Assembly (NCBI GenBank): GCA_944324205.1
Contig: CALUVK010000015.1
Location: forward strand, 1-17,542
Length of the DNA: 17,542 nucleotides
Direction: 5' to 3'
From: Candidatus Gastranaerophilales bacterium
GTDB taxonomy: Bacteria; Cyanobacteriota; Vampirovibrionia; Gastranaerophilales; Gastranaerophilaceae
Position 1 is the stretch's first letter; each line of letters starts with the position of its first letter. A program made the translations under genes and the position numbers. Below, piece by piece: positions 1 to 5,709 of the stretch. The notes below the pieces were generated by a model that did not search any database, was not told the origin of the DNA, and saw only the letters and a list, made by a program, of their open reading frames with translations.

Positions 1-50
1 AATATCCGGTATTGTAAGTTTATAGAAAAAAGATAAAGGAGGAGGAAAAA

Positions 51-464
51 TTACATATCGTATACAAAGTTTTGACCGGTGGTATTTTCCGCAGCATCCT
101 GTCTCATAGCCTGAGATGCGAAAAACATTTGTTTTGCATAACTCTGAATTTCTTGATTATATACTCTCTGGTCAAAAATATTTTCATATTTTAAGAGATA
201 ATCATTAATCGGATCAACAATATCAGTAACAAGACCTGTTGCAGTATCTGCAACTTGTTGAAGAACACGTTTTCCGATACCAAGTTCAGCCAGTTTTTCA
301 GACAAAGTTAACGAAAGAAGTCCGCTTTGTTGTACAGCCATCTCTGCTTTCTGCTCTAATCTCTGTTCCATTTTTTCTTCAGCAGCAGCATGCTGTTTAG
401 TCGGATCATAGGTCTGAGTTTTATACGTTTGTAAAAAATTATTCAGATTAAATGTTTCTGCCAT
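51..464 (-). CDS. Hypothetical helical protein (137 aa) behind an HLR1 site
   Basis: I do not recognise this protein. It has no signal peptide, no membrane segment and no cysteine. Residues 20-50 are rich in Ala, Glu, Gln and Lys and should form a charged helix; the rest (for example 55-80 and 100-125) also looks helical, so a small cytosolic all-alpha protein is the most that can be said. The start at 464 is preceded on the minus strand by AAAGGA only one base from the ATG, which is tight but the only candidate. A perfect HLR1 direct repeat (537-554) lies 73-90 bases upstream of the ATG, and weak -10-like hexamers (about 484-495) would place it near -55 to -75, where RpaB activates in cyanobacteria. 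Control by RpaB is therefore an inference. It is transcribed divergently from rpsA. Confidence 0.7.
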   Translation of the reverse strand: MAETFNLNNFLQTYKTQTYDPTKQHAAAEEKMEQRLEQKAEMAVQQSGLLSLTLSEKLAELGIGKRVLQQVADTATGLVTDIVDPINDYLLKYENIFDQRVYNQEIQSYAKQMFFASQAMRQDAAENTTGQNFVYDM

Positions 465-742
465 ATCCTTTGCCCTATTCTTTGTATTAATGTTATCGGC
501 ATTTTTTTCAAAAACTTTAGGATTTTGAAGGAAACTTTTACAAATCTTTACAAAAAAAAGATTAGGGTAGGCTCAAGATACAACCTCAGCAATAAAACCT
601 TTTTATACACGCTTTATGCAAATGTCAGTTATACTTATAATAAACATTAATACCTTATGTGACATATACACTTTAAAAGTGCCTGCAAAAATATATAAAC
701 AGATTAAAGCATCGGCCATTTGGCTTCTTTCCTTCAAAAGTA
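465..742. other. Divergent intergenic region upstream of rpsA
   Basis: There is no convincing gene here. The stretch holds the HLR1 repeat (537-554), a 13-base odd palindrome at 669-681 (CACTTT, A, AAAGTG), and a TATAAT at 636-641 on the plus strand with only a poor -35 (TTTATG, 613-618). The last could be a second, upstream rpsA promoter. A T- and A-rich run covers 545-565. Confidence 0.5.
537..554. promoter_or_regulatory. HLR1-type RpaB binding site (perfect consensus)
   Basis: TTTACAAATCTTTACAAA is two TTTACAAA octamers separated by two bases. This fits the cyanobacterial HLR1 consensus (G/T)TTACA(T/A)(T/A)NN(G/T)TTACA(T/A)(T/A) at every position. The RpaB homologue that would bind it is encoded at 4131-4919. 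I saw no second tandem match elsewhere in the window on either strand. The nearest gene is the minus-strand gene starting at 464; the rpsA promoter is about 190 bases away on the other side. Confidence 0.65.
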
Positions 743-771
743 TTGCTGTTTTCGACTAATTATGGTATAAT
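743..771 (+). promoter_or_regulatory. rpsA promoter with extended -10
   Basis: TTGCTG (743-748), a 17-base spacer and TATAAT (766-771) preceded by TGG, which makes an extended -10. The predicted start of transcription is near 778, leaving a leader of about 28 bases. The TTG at 743 is therefore the -35 box and not a start codon. Confidence 0.75.
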
Positions 772-805
772 ACCCACGTGTTTATTTGGAAAAGGAGAAT
801 ACGAC

Positions 806-1882
806 ATGGTGGAACAGTATTCAAATTGTGATTTTGAGGCTCTTTTAGAAAAGTACGATTACAATTTTAAACGCGGTGATATTGTGAAAGGAATCGTATG
901 CGGCTATGAAGCAGGAGGTGTAATTGTTGACATTGGTTCAAAAAGCACAGCTTTTGTACCAGCATATGAAGTATCTTCTGACAAGAATGCGAAAGCTGAA
1001 GAAATTTTGAAATTGAACAATGAGTATGAATTTCTTATTACTCAAGACTGCGATGAAAACGGAAAATTTACGCTTTCGCATAAAAAAGTTCATCTTGCTC
1101 ATACTTGGGAAGAGCTGGAAAAAGTAAAAGAAGCTGATGAAACTATATCAGTAGTCGTATCACAAATAGTAAGAGGCGGGGTAGTTGTTGATATATCCGG
1201 CGTACAAGGTTTTATTCCGCAAGGACAGCTTTGTGCCAGAGAAACAATTACAGGCCCTGGCGAAAAAATTGATGTAAAAATCCTTTCTATTGATAGAACA
1301 CAAAATAACTTAATTCTGTCTAATAAAAAAGTTTTTGAAACAAATATGGCAGAAACCAGAAAAAGTGTTTTTGAACAAATAGAAATTGGTCAAATTGTCA
1401 AAGGTGAAGTCGTAAGAATCACCGATTTTGGTGCATTTGTTAATGTAGGAGGCGTTGACTGTCTGCTTCCGCTATCCCAAATTTCCTGGAAATGGGTTGA
1501 GCATCCAACTGATTTACTTAAAGTAGGACAAGAAATAAATGTTGAAATCATTGATGTTGATTATGACAAACAGAGAATTAGCTTAAGTTTGAAAAATACC
1601 GAGCCTGATCCCTGGATTAAAGCCGAAGAAGAGTTAAAAGAAGGTGATATTAAAGAAGGAACTATTACAAGAATTAAACCTTTTGGTGCTTTTGTAGAAG
1701 TTTTGCCGGGAGTCGAAGCGCTTCTCCCCCAATCATCACTTATTGAATATCAAAATACAAATAAATGTATTCTTAATACGGGAGATAAAGTTAATACTAA
1801 AATTATTAAGTTTAATCCAAAAGATAAACGTATTTCATTAGGGCTTCCTACGGAAGAGAAAACTGAAGCTGGTGTAGAATAG
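806..1882 (+). CDS. rpsA: 30S ribosomal protein S1, four S1 domains
   Basis: S1 binds mRNA on the 30S subunit and helps initiate translation. The 358-residue protein contains four OB-fold S1 domains, at about residues 24-94, 111-175, 195-263 and 280-347. The last two carry the typical DFGAFV and PFGAFVEV signatures and end in KQRISLSL and KRISLGL. E. coli S1 has six domains; shorter forms occur in cyanobacteria and Gram-positives, so length alone does not indicate truncation. The start is set at 806, where AAAGGAGA (791-798) precedes the ATG; an in-frame TTG at 743 lies in the promoter. The 3' end runs 35 bases into the convergent maf gene. A paralogous S1-domain protein other than S1 proper is possible but less likely. 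Confidence 0.9.
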   Translation: MVEQYSNCDFEALLEKYDYNFKRGDIVKGIVCGYEAGGVIVDIGSKSTAFVPAYEVSSDKNAKAEEILKLNNEYEFLITQDCDENGKFTLSHKKVHLAHTWEELEKVKEADETISVVVSQIVRGGVVVDISGVQGFIPQGQLCARETITGPGEKIDVKILSIDRTQNNLILSNKKVFETNMAETRKSVFEQIEIGQIVKGEVVRITDFGAFVNVGGVDCLLPLSQISWKWVEHPTDLLKVGQEINVEIIDVDYDKQRISLSLKNTEPDPWIKAEEELKEGDIKEGTITRIKPFGAFVEVLPGVEALLPQSSLIEYQNTNKCILNTGDKVNTKIIKFNPKDKRISLGLPTEEKTEAGVE

Positions 1883-2426
1883 ATAAAACAGCTTCTGGAG
1901 CCAAACCTACAATATTTTCAAAACTTCCCTCATATTTATCTATATAATTAGAGGGAAGTTCTTGTATACCATAGCTTCCGGCTTTATCCAAAGGGTTAAA
2001 TTTATCAATATAATAGTTTATCATATTATCTGACCAAGAAGTAAACCTGACATAACTTGTTGTCGATAACAAAGCTGCTCTATTTGTCTTTGTATTTATA
2101 CCGCAAGCTGCAGTCACAACGGAATGAGTATTACCTGAAAGAGATTTAAGCATCTCATATGCCTCTTCTCGAGAATGAGGTTTCCCTAAAATTCTATTAT
2201 GCAAAACAACAACAGTATCTGCTGCAAGCACAAGAGAATCCTTATCTACACGCCTTACAACATCTAAACATTTTTGAGTTGCTAAATCTTCAATTTTTTC
2301 ATAAGAAAAAATATTGTCAGGCAATTTTTCATCATAATTTGAAGGTATAACTTTAAATTCTAAACCCAAATCAGATAAAATCTTTTTTCTTCTTGGAGAA
2401 TTTGAAGCAAGAATTAATTTTACCAT
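1848..2426 (-). CDS. maf: Maf-type nucleoside triphosphate pyrophosphatase
   Basis: Maf/HAM1-superfamily enzymes hydrolyse non-canonical or dNTP/UTP substrates to the monophosphate and pyrophosphate, and are linked to septum control or nucleotide-pool cleaning. The 192-residue protein has the usual length and motifs: the phosphate-binding ASNSPRRK near the N-terminus (7-14), AADTVV (68-73) with the catalytic-base Asp, GKP (81-83), DKAGSYGIQ (147-155) and GSFENIVGL (167-175). A weak GGAG lies 11 bases before the ATG. It starts three bases after the stop of the unknown gene at 2430-2942, so the two are probably cotranscribed. Its 3' end overlaps rpsA tail-to-tail by 35 bases. The substrate (dTTP/UTP or m7GTP subfamily) cannot be fixed by eye. 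Confidence 0.9.
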   Translation of the reverse strand: MVKLILASNSPRRKKILSDLGLEFKVIPSNYDEKLPDNIFSYEKIEDLATQKCLDVVRRVDKDSLVLAADTVVVLHNRILGKPHSREEAYEMLKSLSGNTHSVVTAACGINTKTNRAALLSTTSYVRFTSWSDNMINYYIDKFNPLDKAGSYGIQELPSNYIDKYEGSFENIVGLAPEAVLSILHQLQFSLP

Positions 2427-2429
2427 CTT

Positions 2430-2942
2430 TTAAAAAACTCCATTAAGTGGTTCTAAAAAAACTTTTCCAACCTTTTTTGACAATTCCAATAGTTTCTTTG
2501 AAGCTCTTTGTGTAAATCCACTAATATTAATAAATTTTTTTATAACAATTTTTTCATCATCAAAATTCTCTTTTGCAACAGATAATATATTTTCAGCACT
2601 CTGCATAACTGTTTTCCAACTTTTAAATAAAGGTTTTTTATGCTTAATTATTTCACCTGTCTGATTATCAAAAGTTAATTTTATTTTTCCAAATTCAAGA
2701 GTAGATTCCCCAAACATAGACACATTCTTCTGAGGCGATAATAAATACCGTTTATCTGAAAAAAAACTATTATTAATTTTTAATCCACTTAAAATCTTAG
2801 ATGAAAATTCACTGCCATTTTCTTGACAGCAACTATTAGCATTCATTTTTGAAAGAACACTCTGCATATTTTTTAGCCCATTGGCAGATAAAAATCTTTT
2901 TTTACATTGAAAGGTTTGGTTTTGACTTTGTTGAATTTTCAT
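2430..2942 (-). CDS. Hypothetical protein (170 aa) upstream of maf
   Basis: I do not recognise this protein. It is basic and has no signal peptide or membrane segment. The N-terminal 50 residues are Gln/Asn/Ser-rich and look disordered, with a Cys-Cys pair near residue 38. From about residue 80 a more ordered part begins (strand-like LEFGKIKLTF, then GEIIKHKKP), followed by amphipathic Lys-rich helices to the end. The ATG at 2942 is preceded by AAGGGG with an eight-base gap, which is better supported than the in-frame ATG seven codons upstream. It lies in the same direction as maf and three bases from it. Its upstream region faces the strong promoter at 2982-3010. Confidence 0.7.
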   Translation of the reverse strand: MKIQQSQNQTFQCKKRFLSANGLKNMQSVLSKMNANSCCQENGSEFSSKILSGLKINNSFFSDKRYLLSPQKNVSMFGESTLEFGKIKLTFDNQTGEIIKHKKPLFKSWKTVMQSAENILSVAKENFDDEKIVIKKFINISGFTQRASKKLLELSKKVGKVFLEPLNGVF

Positions 2943-2981
2943 ATATTTACCCCTTATTAACATAAGAATATTTATTAAAAT

Positions 2982-3010
2982 TTGACATATTTTCCAATCT
3001 CATATATAAT
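2982..3010 (+). promoter_or_regulatory. Full-consensus sigma70 promoter
   Basis: TTGACA (2982-2987), exactly 17 bases, then TATAAT (3005-3010). All 12 hexamer positions match the consensus. Predicted transcription start is near 3017, about 48 bases before the 90-residue gene at 3065. Confidence 0.85.
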
Positions 3011-3064
3011 ATGAAAAAGAATTAAGAATAGTATTGTTAATATTTTACTCTGGAAAGGATTGGT

Positions 3065-3337
3065 ATGCAAGAAGAACAAATCATAACGGAAGTTTTTGCC
3101 CAAAAAGCTAAGGAATTAGAAAAAAATGAAAACAATAAATCTGAGCAAAGTTCAAAAACTGATAAACGCAAAGAACTGGAAGATTTAATAACTGTCAATT
3201 CCTGCCTAATTGATGTATTGAAAGATGCTTGCGAATTCAACATAGAAAGCGAATATGTCTCTCTTATACATTCAGCGCTTTCTGTAATATCAGAAAAACA
3301 GTTAGAATCTTTAAAGCTTGTAAGCGAATTGCATTAA
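3065..3337 (+). CDS. Small acidic hypothetical protein (90 aa)
   Basis: I do not recognise this protein. It looks soluble and all-helical: residues 1-43 are very rich in Glu, Lys, Asn and Gln (coiled-coil-like), and 44-90 is a mixed helix pair with two Cys (near 47 and 56) and repeated Leu/Val/Ile/Ser. AAAGGA lies about six bases before the ATG at 3065. The promoter is a perfect sigma70 consensus, so high expression is expected despite the small size. Its stop codon overlaps that of the convergent radical SAM gene by 4 bases, with no terminator between them. Confidence 0.7.
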   Translation: MQEEQIITEVFAQKAKELEKNENNKSEQSSKTDKRKELEDLITVNSCLIDVLKDACEFNIESEYVSLIHSALSVISEKQLESLKLVSELH

Positions 3338-3969
3338 TATCCGTTAGGAATAAACTCCCTGTTTCTGAATTTAGCTCCAAGAGAGCTGGCAATTGCTTCA
3401 CACTGTTTAATATCAATATTGTGCAGCTTATCAAAACCTGTTACTACAGAAGCAGAAACATCCATACCTTCATTAACACAAGCTTTTATAAATTTTTTTA
3501 CTTCCTCGTATGCATTTTCAATTTTTGGATTGCATATTTCATTGTATTCAGCAATACTAGAAGCATTTAAGCTTACAGATACTGCATCTATTAAACCTTT
3601 AAATTCAGCAGCAACATTTGTTTTATAAATGGCGTTAGCATGGCCATTTGTATTCACACGAATTTTGATTTCAGGATGTTTTGCTCTTAGGTATTTGCAA
3701 AATTCTTTCATCATTTCGCGTCTTAAAAAAGGTTCTCCATAACCGCAAAAAACAACTTCATGGGGAGTTGGCACATATGCATTAAATTGGTTAATTAAAT
3801 CTTCCAACTTATAATTATCATCATGCCACATTTGTGCACCACAAACATCATCTTTTTGTTCACGAAGGCAAAAAATACACTTGTTGGTGCAAGAATTTGT
3901 TAAATTCACATAAACTGTTTCCGGAGCTTCTTCATCATTAATAGAATAAACCAGTGTATACATTTTCAA
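3334..3969 (-). CDS. Radical SAM protein, TatD-linked type
   Basis: This is a short radical SAM enzyme that binds a 4Fe-4S cluster and S-adenosylmethionine. The CxxxCxxC motif is Cys27, Cys31 and Cys34 (CTNKCIFC), followed by the glycine-rich CGYGEP (75-80) and an RVNTNGHAN strand. The order YVNLTN, CTNKCIFC, CGYGEP, NTNG, VSVSLNA matches what I remember of the TatD-linked radical SAM family, and the length of 211 residues is right for it. That family often lies beside or is fused to a TatD nuclease; no TatD gene is within this window. The start is supported by GGGAGG seven bases before the ATG. The reaction and substrate are unknown. Confidence 0.85.
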   Translation of the reverse strand: MKMYTLVYSINDEEAPETVYVNLTNSCTNKCIFCLREQKDDVCGAQMWHDDNYKLEDLINQFNAYVPTPHEVVFCGYGEPFLRREMMKEFCKYLRAKHPEIKIRVNTNGHANAIYKTNVAAEFKGLIDAVSVSLNASSIAEYNEICNPKIENAYEEVKKFIKACVNEGMDVSASVVTGFDKLHNIDIKQCEAIASSLGAKFRNREFIPNGY

Positions 3970-4052
3970 ACCTCCCTATTACATTATAATATAAAAATAA
4001 CAAATTATTATAAAAATTAATTAGGAGGTAGAATTAATTTATAGTGCCCCTC

Positions 4053-4081
4053 TTGCAAAATTCTTTAAATTCTATTAAGAT
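4053..4081 (+). promoter_or_regulatory. Candidate rpaB promoter
   Basis: TTGCAA (4053-4058), 17 bases, TAAGAT (4076-4081), four of six matches in each box. It predicts a leader of about 43 bases. An orphan AGGAGGT lies further upstream (4023-4029) with no usable start codon close behind it. Confidence 0.45.
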
Positions 4082-4130
4082 ATATGTATTAATGTTAAGC
4101 AAATTTAAAAGTTAGATAAAAGGTGGTAGC

Positions 4131-4919
4131 ATGGCTGAAAATGAAGAATTACAAGAGATGGGCAATGAAGAAAACACTCATCAAAAAATTTTGGTAGCTG
4201 ATGATGAAGCAAGTATCAGAAGAATTCTTGAAACCCGTCTCAAAATGGTTGGATATGATGTTGTAACGGCTGAAGATGGCGAAGAAGCAGTAGAAGTATT
4301 TAACAAAACCAATCCTGATTTGGTAGTGTTGGACGTTATGATGCCAAAGATGGACGGATACGGTGTAACAAGAGAAATTCGTAGAACATCTGATGTTCCT
4401 ATTATTATATTAACAGCATTAGGTGATGTCTCAGAAAGAATTACCGGCTTGGAACTTGGTGCAGACGATTATGTTATTAAACCATTTAGCCCGAAAGAAT
4501 TGGAAGCCAGAGTAAAAGCTGTTCTTAGAAGAACTATAAGCAAGGATATTATTATTCCAACATCTTCATCTTCAGGACCTTCACTAGTAAATTCAAAGAA
4601 CAGTAAAAATATAATTACTGCCGGAGCCATAAAAATTGATACTGCAAGAAGACAAGTATTCAGAAAGAATGAAAGAATAAGACTTACAGGAATGGAATTT
4701 AGTCTGCTTGAACTTTTAGTAAATAATTCCGGACAGGCTTATTCAAGAAACGAAATTCTTCAACATGTATGGTCTTATCCTGCAGATCATAGAATTGATA
4801 CCCGTGTAGTAGATGTTCATATTTCGAGACTTCGTTCAAAGCTGGAAACAGATCCAACTAATCCGGAATTAATTCTAACTGCGCGCGGAATTGGCTATAT
4901 GTTCCAAAGAATAAATTAG
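4131..4919 (+). CDS. rpaB: RpaB-like OmpR-family response regulator
   Basis: This is a two-component transcription factor. The receiver domain (about 18-134) has acidic pair Asp24-Asp25, phosphoacceptor Asp68, Thr95 and Lys117. A Ser/Asn-rich linker (135-160) leads to a winged-helix DNA-binding domain (about 162-260) with TGMEFSLLELLV and RVVDVHISRLRSKL. The stretches ASIRRILETRL, DVMMPKMDGYGV, LTALGDV and ITGLELGADDYV are characteristic of cyanobacterial RpaB (Ycf27), which binds HLR1 sites and works with the kinase NblS/Hik33. No kinase gene is in this window. The protein contains no cysteine, whereas cyanobacterial RpaB, as I recall it, has Cys in DGYGVCQE; here that position is Thr80. AGGTGG lies five bases before the ATG. 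The first 17 residues are an acidic extension. The gene is monocistronic, ending in a strong terminator. Confidence 0.92.
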   Translation: MAENEELQEMGNEENTHQKILVADDEASIRRILETRLKMVGYDVVTAEDGEEAVEVFNKTNPDLVVLDVMMPKMDGYGVTREIRRTSDVPIIILTALGDVSERITGLELGADDYVIKPFSPKELEARVKAVLRRTISKDIIIPTSSSSGPSLVNSKNSKNIITAGAIKIDTARRQVFRKNERIRLTGMEFSLLELLVNNSGQAYSRNEILQHVWSYPADHRIDTRVVDVHISRLRSKLETDPTNPELILTARGIGYMFQRIN

Positions 4920-4937
4920 GAAAATAAATTTAATAAA

Positions 4938-4975
4938 AAGCGGTCGGGAAATATATTTCCCGACCGCTTGCTTTA
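4938..4975 (+). terminator. rpaB terminator (32-base perfect palindrome)
   Basis: Positions 4938-4969 read identically on both strands (AAGCGGTCGGGAAATA followed by its exact complement), giving a 14-bp or longer stem with almost no loop. T-rich sequence follows on the plus strand and also on the other side for the minus strand, so it could work in both directions. Confidence 0.85.
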
Positions 4976-4995
4976 AAATTTTTATTTGATATACT
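4968..4995 (+). promoter_or_regulatory. tRNA-His promoter
   Basis: TTGCTT (4968-4973), 16 bases, TATACT (4990-4995), predicting a start about ten bases before the mature tRNA. The -35 touches the end of the rpaB terminator stem. Confidence 0.55.
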
Positions 4996-5011
4996 AAGAA
5001 TTGCTAAATAT

Positions 5012-5088
5012 GGCGCCTGTCGTCAAGCGGTTAAGACCTCGGATTGTGGTTCCGATATGCATGGGTTCGAATCCCATCAGGCGCCCCA
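5012..5088 (+). tRNA. tRNA-His (GTG), CCA encoded
   Basis: The cloverleaf is complete. The acceptor has eight pairs including G-1:C73 (5012 with 5085), the hallmark of tRNA-His. The D stem is GTC/GAC, the anticodon stem TCGGA/TCCGA with loop TTGTGGT (anticodon GTG at 5046-5048), and the T arm ATGGG-TTCGAAT-CCCAT. CCA follows directly at 5086-5088. In the other tRNA of this window CCA is not encoded. Confidence 0.97.
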
Positions 5089-5100
5089 TTTTTAAGAATA

Positions 5101-5120
5101 GACCCAAAAGGGTCTTTTTT
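5101..5120 (+). terminator. tRNA-His terminator
   Basis: GACCC, loop AAAA, GGGTC, then six T. A compact intrinsic terminator 13 bases after the tRNA. Confidence 0.85.
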
Positions 5121-5149
5121 GTTGCAAATATTGAATTTCAGAGTTCGAG

Positions 5150-5165
5150 CATTTTTTAAAAAATG
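5150..5165. repeat. 16-base AT palindrome
   Basis: CATTTTTT followed by AAAAAATG is a perfect palindrome, flanked by GAGTTCGA (5141-5148) and its complement TCGAACTC (5185-5192). It may be the tip of a degenerate hairpin made from tRNA fragments, or a minus-strand terminator for the gene ending at 5194. Confidence 0.4.
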
Positions 5166-5177
5166 TAGTAACCTCTA

Positions 5178-5197
5178 ATGGGATTCGAACTCTTTAA
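5178..5197 (-). repeat. Inverted fragment of a tRNA T arm
   Basis: On the minus strand, GTTCGAATCCCAT (5190-5178) is identical to 5065-5077 of tRNA-His, and the match continues imperfectly into the acceptor (AG at 5176-5175). Bases 5184-5197 are also the exact complement of 5816-5829. No complete cloverleaf can be built, so this looks like a leftover 3' tRNA piece of the kind produced by integrative elements. The T arm is itself nearly palindromic, which weakens the orientation call. Confidence 0.45.
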
Positions 5198-5424
5198 AGT
5201 TGTTGTGTATATTTCAGATAATTATTGATTAGTTCTAATAATTCTCTATAACTTTTTATATCTTCATTTGGAGCATTATTTTTCACTAAATTATCAATGT
5301 GACCTTCAACTAAAAATTTCAATAAATTCATTAAAGCTAAACTTTGTTCTTCCTTAGTTGATTCACTGTCCTCTATTTCTATATCAACAGTAATTCCATT
5401 GATTTCACATCTTTTTATTAACAT
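5194..5424 (-). CDS. Small acidic hypothetical protein (76 aa)
   Basis: I do not recognise this protein. It starts with a short strand-like part (ITVDIEIED) and continues as two or three helices rich in Leu, Asn and Glu, with no membrane segment and one Cys near residue 6. There is no Shine-Dalgarno sequence, but a promoter (TTGATT, 16 bases, TATACA) would start transcription at or within a base or so of the ATG, so the mRNA may be leaderless. The C-terminal codons run into the tRNA-like repeat at 5178-5197, so the end of the reading frame may have been created by that junction. It lies in the accessory pocket behind tRNA-His, back to back with the toxin-antitoxin locus. A short regulator or antitoxin-like role would be speculation. 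Confidence 0.55.
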   Translation of the reverse strand: MLIKRCEINGITVDIEIEDSESTKEEQSLALMNLLKFLVEGHIDNLVKNNAPNEDIKSYRELLELINNYLKYTQQL

Positions 5425-5430
5425 ATTTAT

Positions 5431-5458
5431 TGTATAATGATTTTTAAAAATAAATCAA
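5431..5458 (-). promoter_or_regulatory. Promoter of the 76-aa gene
   Basis: On the minus strand: TTGATT (5458-5453), 16 bases, TATACA (5436-5431), six bases before the ATG at 5424. The same sequence read on the plus strand contains TATAAT (5433-5438), but without a good -35. Confidence 0.5.
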
Positions 5459-5492
5459 TTTGAACATTGAATAATTCAACACAGGGTAAAAG

Positions 5493-5531
5493 ATGCCTTT
5501 TCTATGGAAACTGACTGACATTTTTAATTAG
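5493..5531 (+). CDS. Possible 12-aa leader peptide
   Basis: A 12-codon frame (MPFLWKLTDIFN) precedes the toxin ORF. Its likely Shine-Dalgarno, AGGG (5483-5486), lies in the 5' strand of the outer closing stem, and its ATG in the inner stem; it stops 37 bases before the toxin ATG. It recalls the mok leader that gates hok translation. Frames this short arise easily by chance, so confidence is low. Confidence 0.25.
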   Translation: MPFLWKLTDIFN

Positions 5532-5568
5532 ACTTTCGGGTTAGTTCCCGACTAGAAAGGGGGTCGAT

Positions 5569-5649
5569 ATGGATAATTTCAATTTAGCATTATTTTTAAT
5601 CTTTTTGATTTTATGCGTATTAAAAAACGGCTCTCATCTTAATAGATAA
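5569..5649 (+). CDS. 26-aa hydrophobic peptide, putative type I toxin
   Basis: The peptide starts MDNFN, has an unbroken hydrophobic stretch at residues 6-18 (LALFLIFLILCVL), then a polar tail with Lys19, His23 and Arg26. A single short membrane span with a basic C-terminal tail is the pattern of small membrane toxins of the Fst, Ldr and Hol-Tox kinds; I recognise the pattern and not a specific family. GAAAGGGGG lies five bases before the ATG. The 3' third of the ORF, including the stop codon, is covered by a convergent antisense RNA with its own promoter and terminator. The expected action is membrane damage or depolarisation when antisense RNA runs out. It lies in an accessory pocket behind tRNA-His. 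Confidence 0.72.
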   Translation: MDNFNLALFLIFLILCVLKNGSHLNR

Positions 5650-5657
5650 GAACCGTT
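5622..5657 (-). terminator. Antitoxin RNA terminator
   Basis: On the minus strand the stem AACGG/CCGTT extends by nine more pairs, including two G-U wobbles, to a four-base loop, then runs into TTTTTT. On the plus strand those wobbles become C-A mismatches and no T tract follows, so this terminator is built for the minus strand although it lies inside the toxin ORF. Confidence 0.85.
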
Positions 5658-5704
5658 AGACTTTCTACAAGGCATCCGGTAGCTTGAGAAACTACCACCC
5701 TGTG
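5622..5704 (-). ncRNA. Antisense RNA, putative type I antitoxin
   Basis: A minus-strand promoter (5738-5710) predicts a start near 5704, and an intrinsic terminator ends the RNA near 5622, giving about 83 nucleotides. It is fully complementary to the toxin ORF 3' end and to the mRNA 3' region. It folds into two hairpins: GGTAG/CTACC, whose loop holds CUCA (a YUNR U-turn motif), and the terminator. Because TTAGACTTTC occurs both at 5528-5537 and 5656-5665, the antisense can also pair near the toxin ribosome-binding site, as in the Fst/RNAII par system. Confidence 0.75.
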
Positions 5705-5709
5705 TTTCT

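Larger units (their letters stand above)
5478..5706 (+). other. Structured type I toxin mRNA (candidate)
   Basis: The two ends of this segment pair perfectly. AACACAGGGT (5478-5487) pairs with 5697-5706 (10 bp), and GATGCCTT (5492-5499) pairs with AAGGCATC at 5669-5676 (8 bp). Between the two 3' strands sits a hairpin, GGTAG/CTACC (5678-5696), so together they form a tidy three-way junction. Enclosed are a 5' hairpin (CGGG 5537-5540 / CCCG 5547-5550), the ribosome-binding site (GAAAGGGGG, 5555-5563) and the toxin ORF. Foldback of 5' and 3' ends that keeps the mRNA silent is known from hok and AapA type I toxins. I found no clear plus-strand promoter; TATAAT at 5433-5438 is the best -10. Exact mRNA ends are unknown. 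Confidence 0.7.

Noticed and set aside
36..43. Perfect AAAGGAGG on the plus strand
   Set aside because: No start codon follows at a usable distance; it is the purine complement of the region behind a minus-strand gene.
743..805. Upstream TTG start for rpsA
   Set aside because: The TTG is part of the -35 box and the segment includes the TATAAT; the ATG at 806 has AAAGGAGA.
4022..4111. Leader ORF upstream of rpaB behind AGGAGG (GTG at 4044)
   Set aside because: The spacing to the GTG is about 14 bases, too long, and the frame covers the candidate rpaB promoter.
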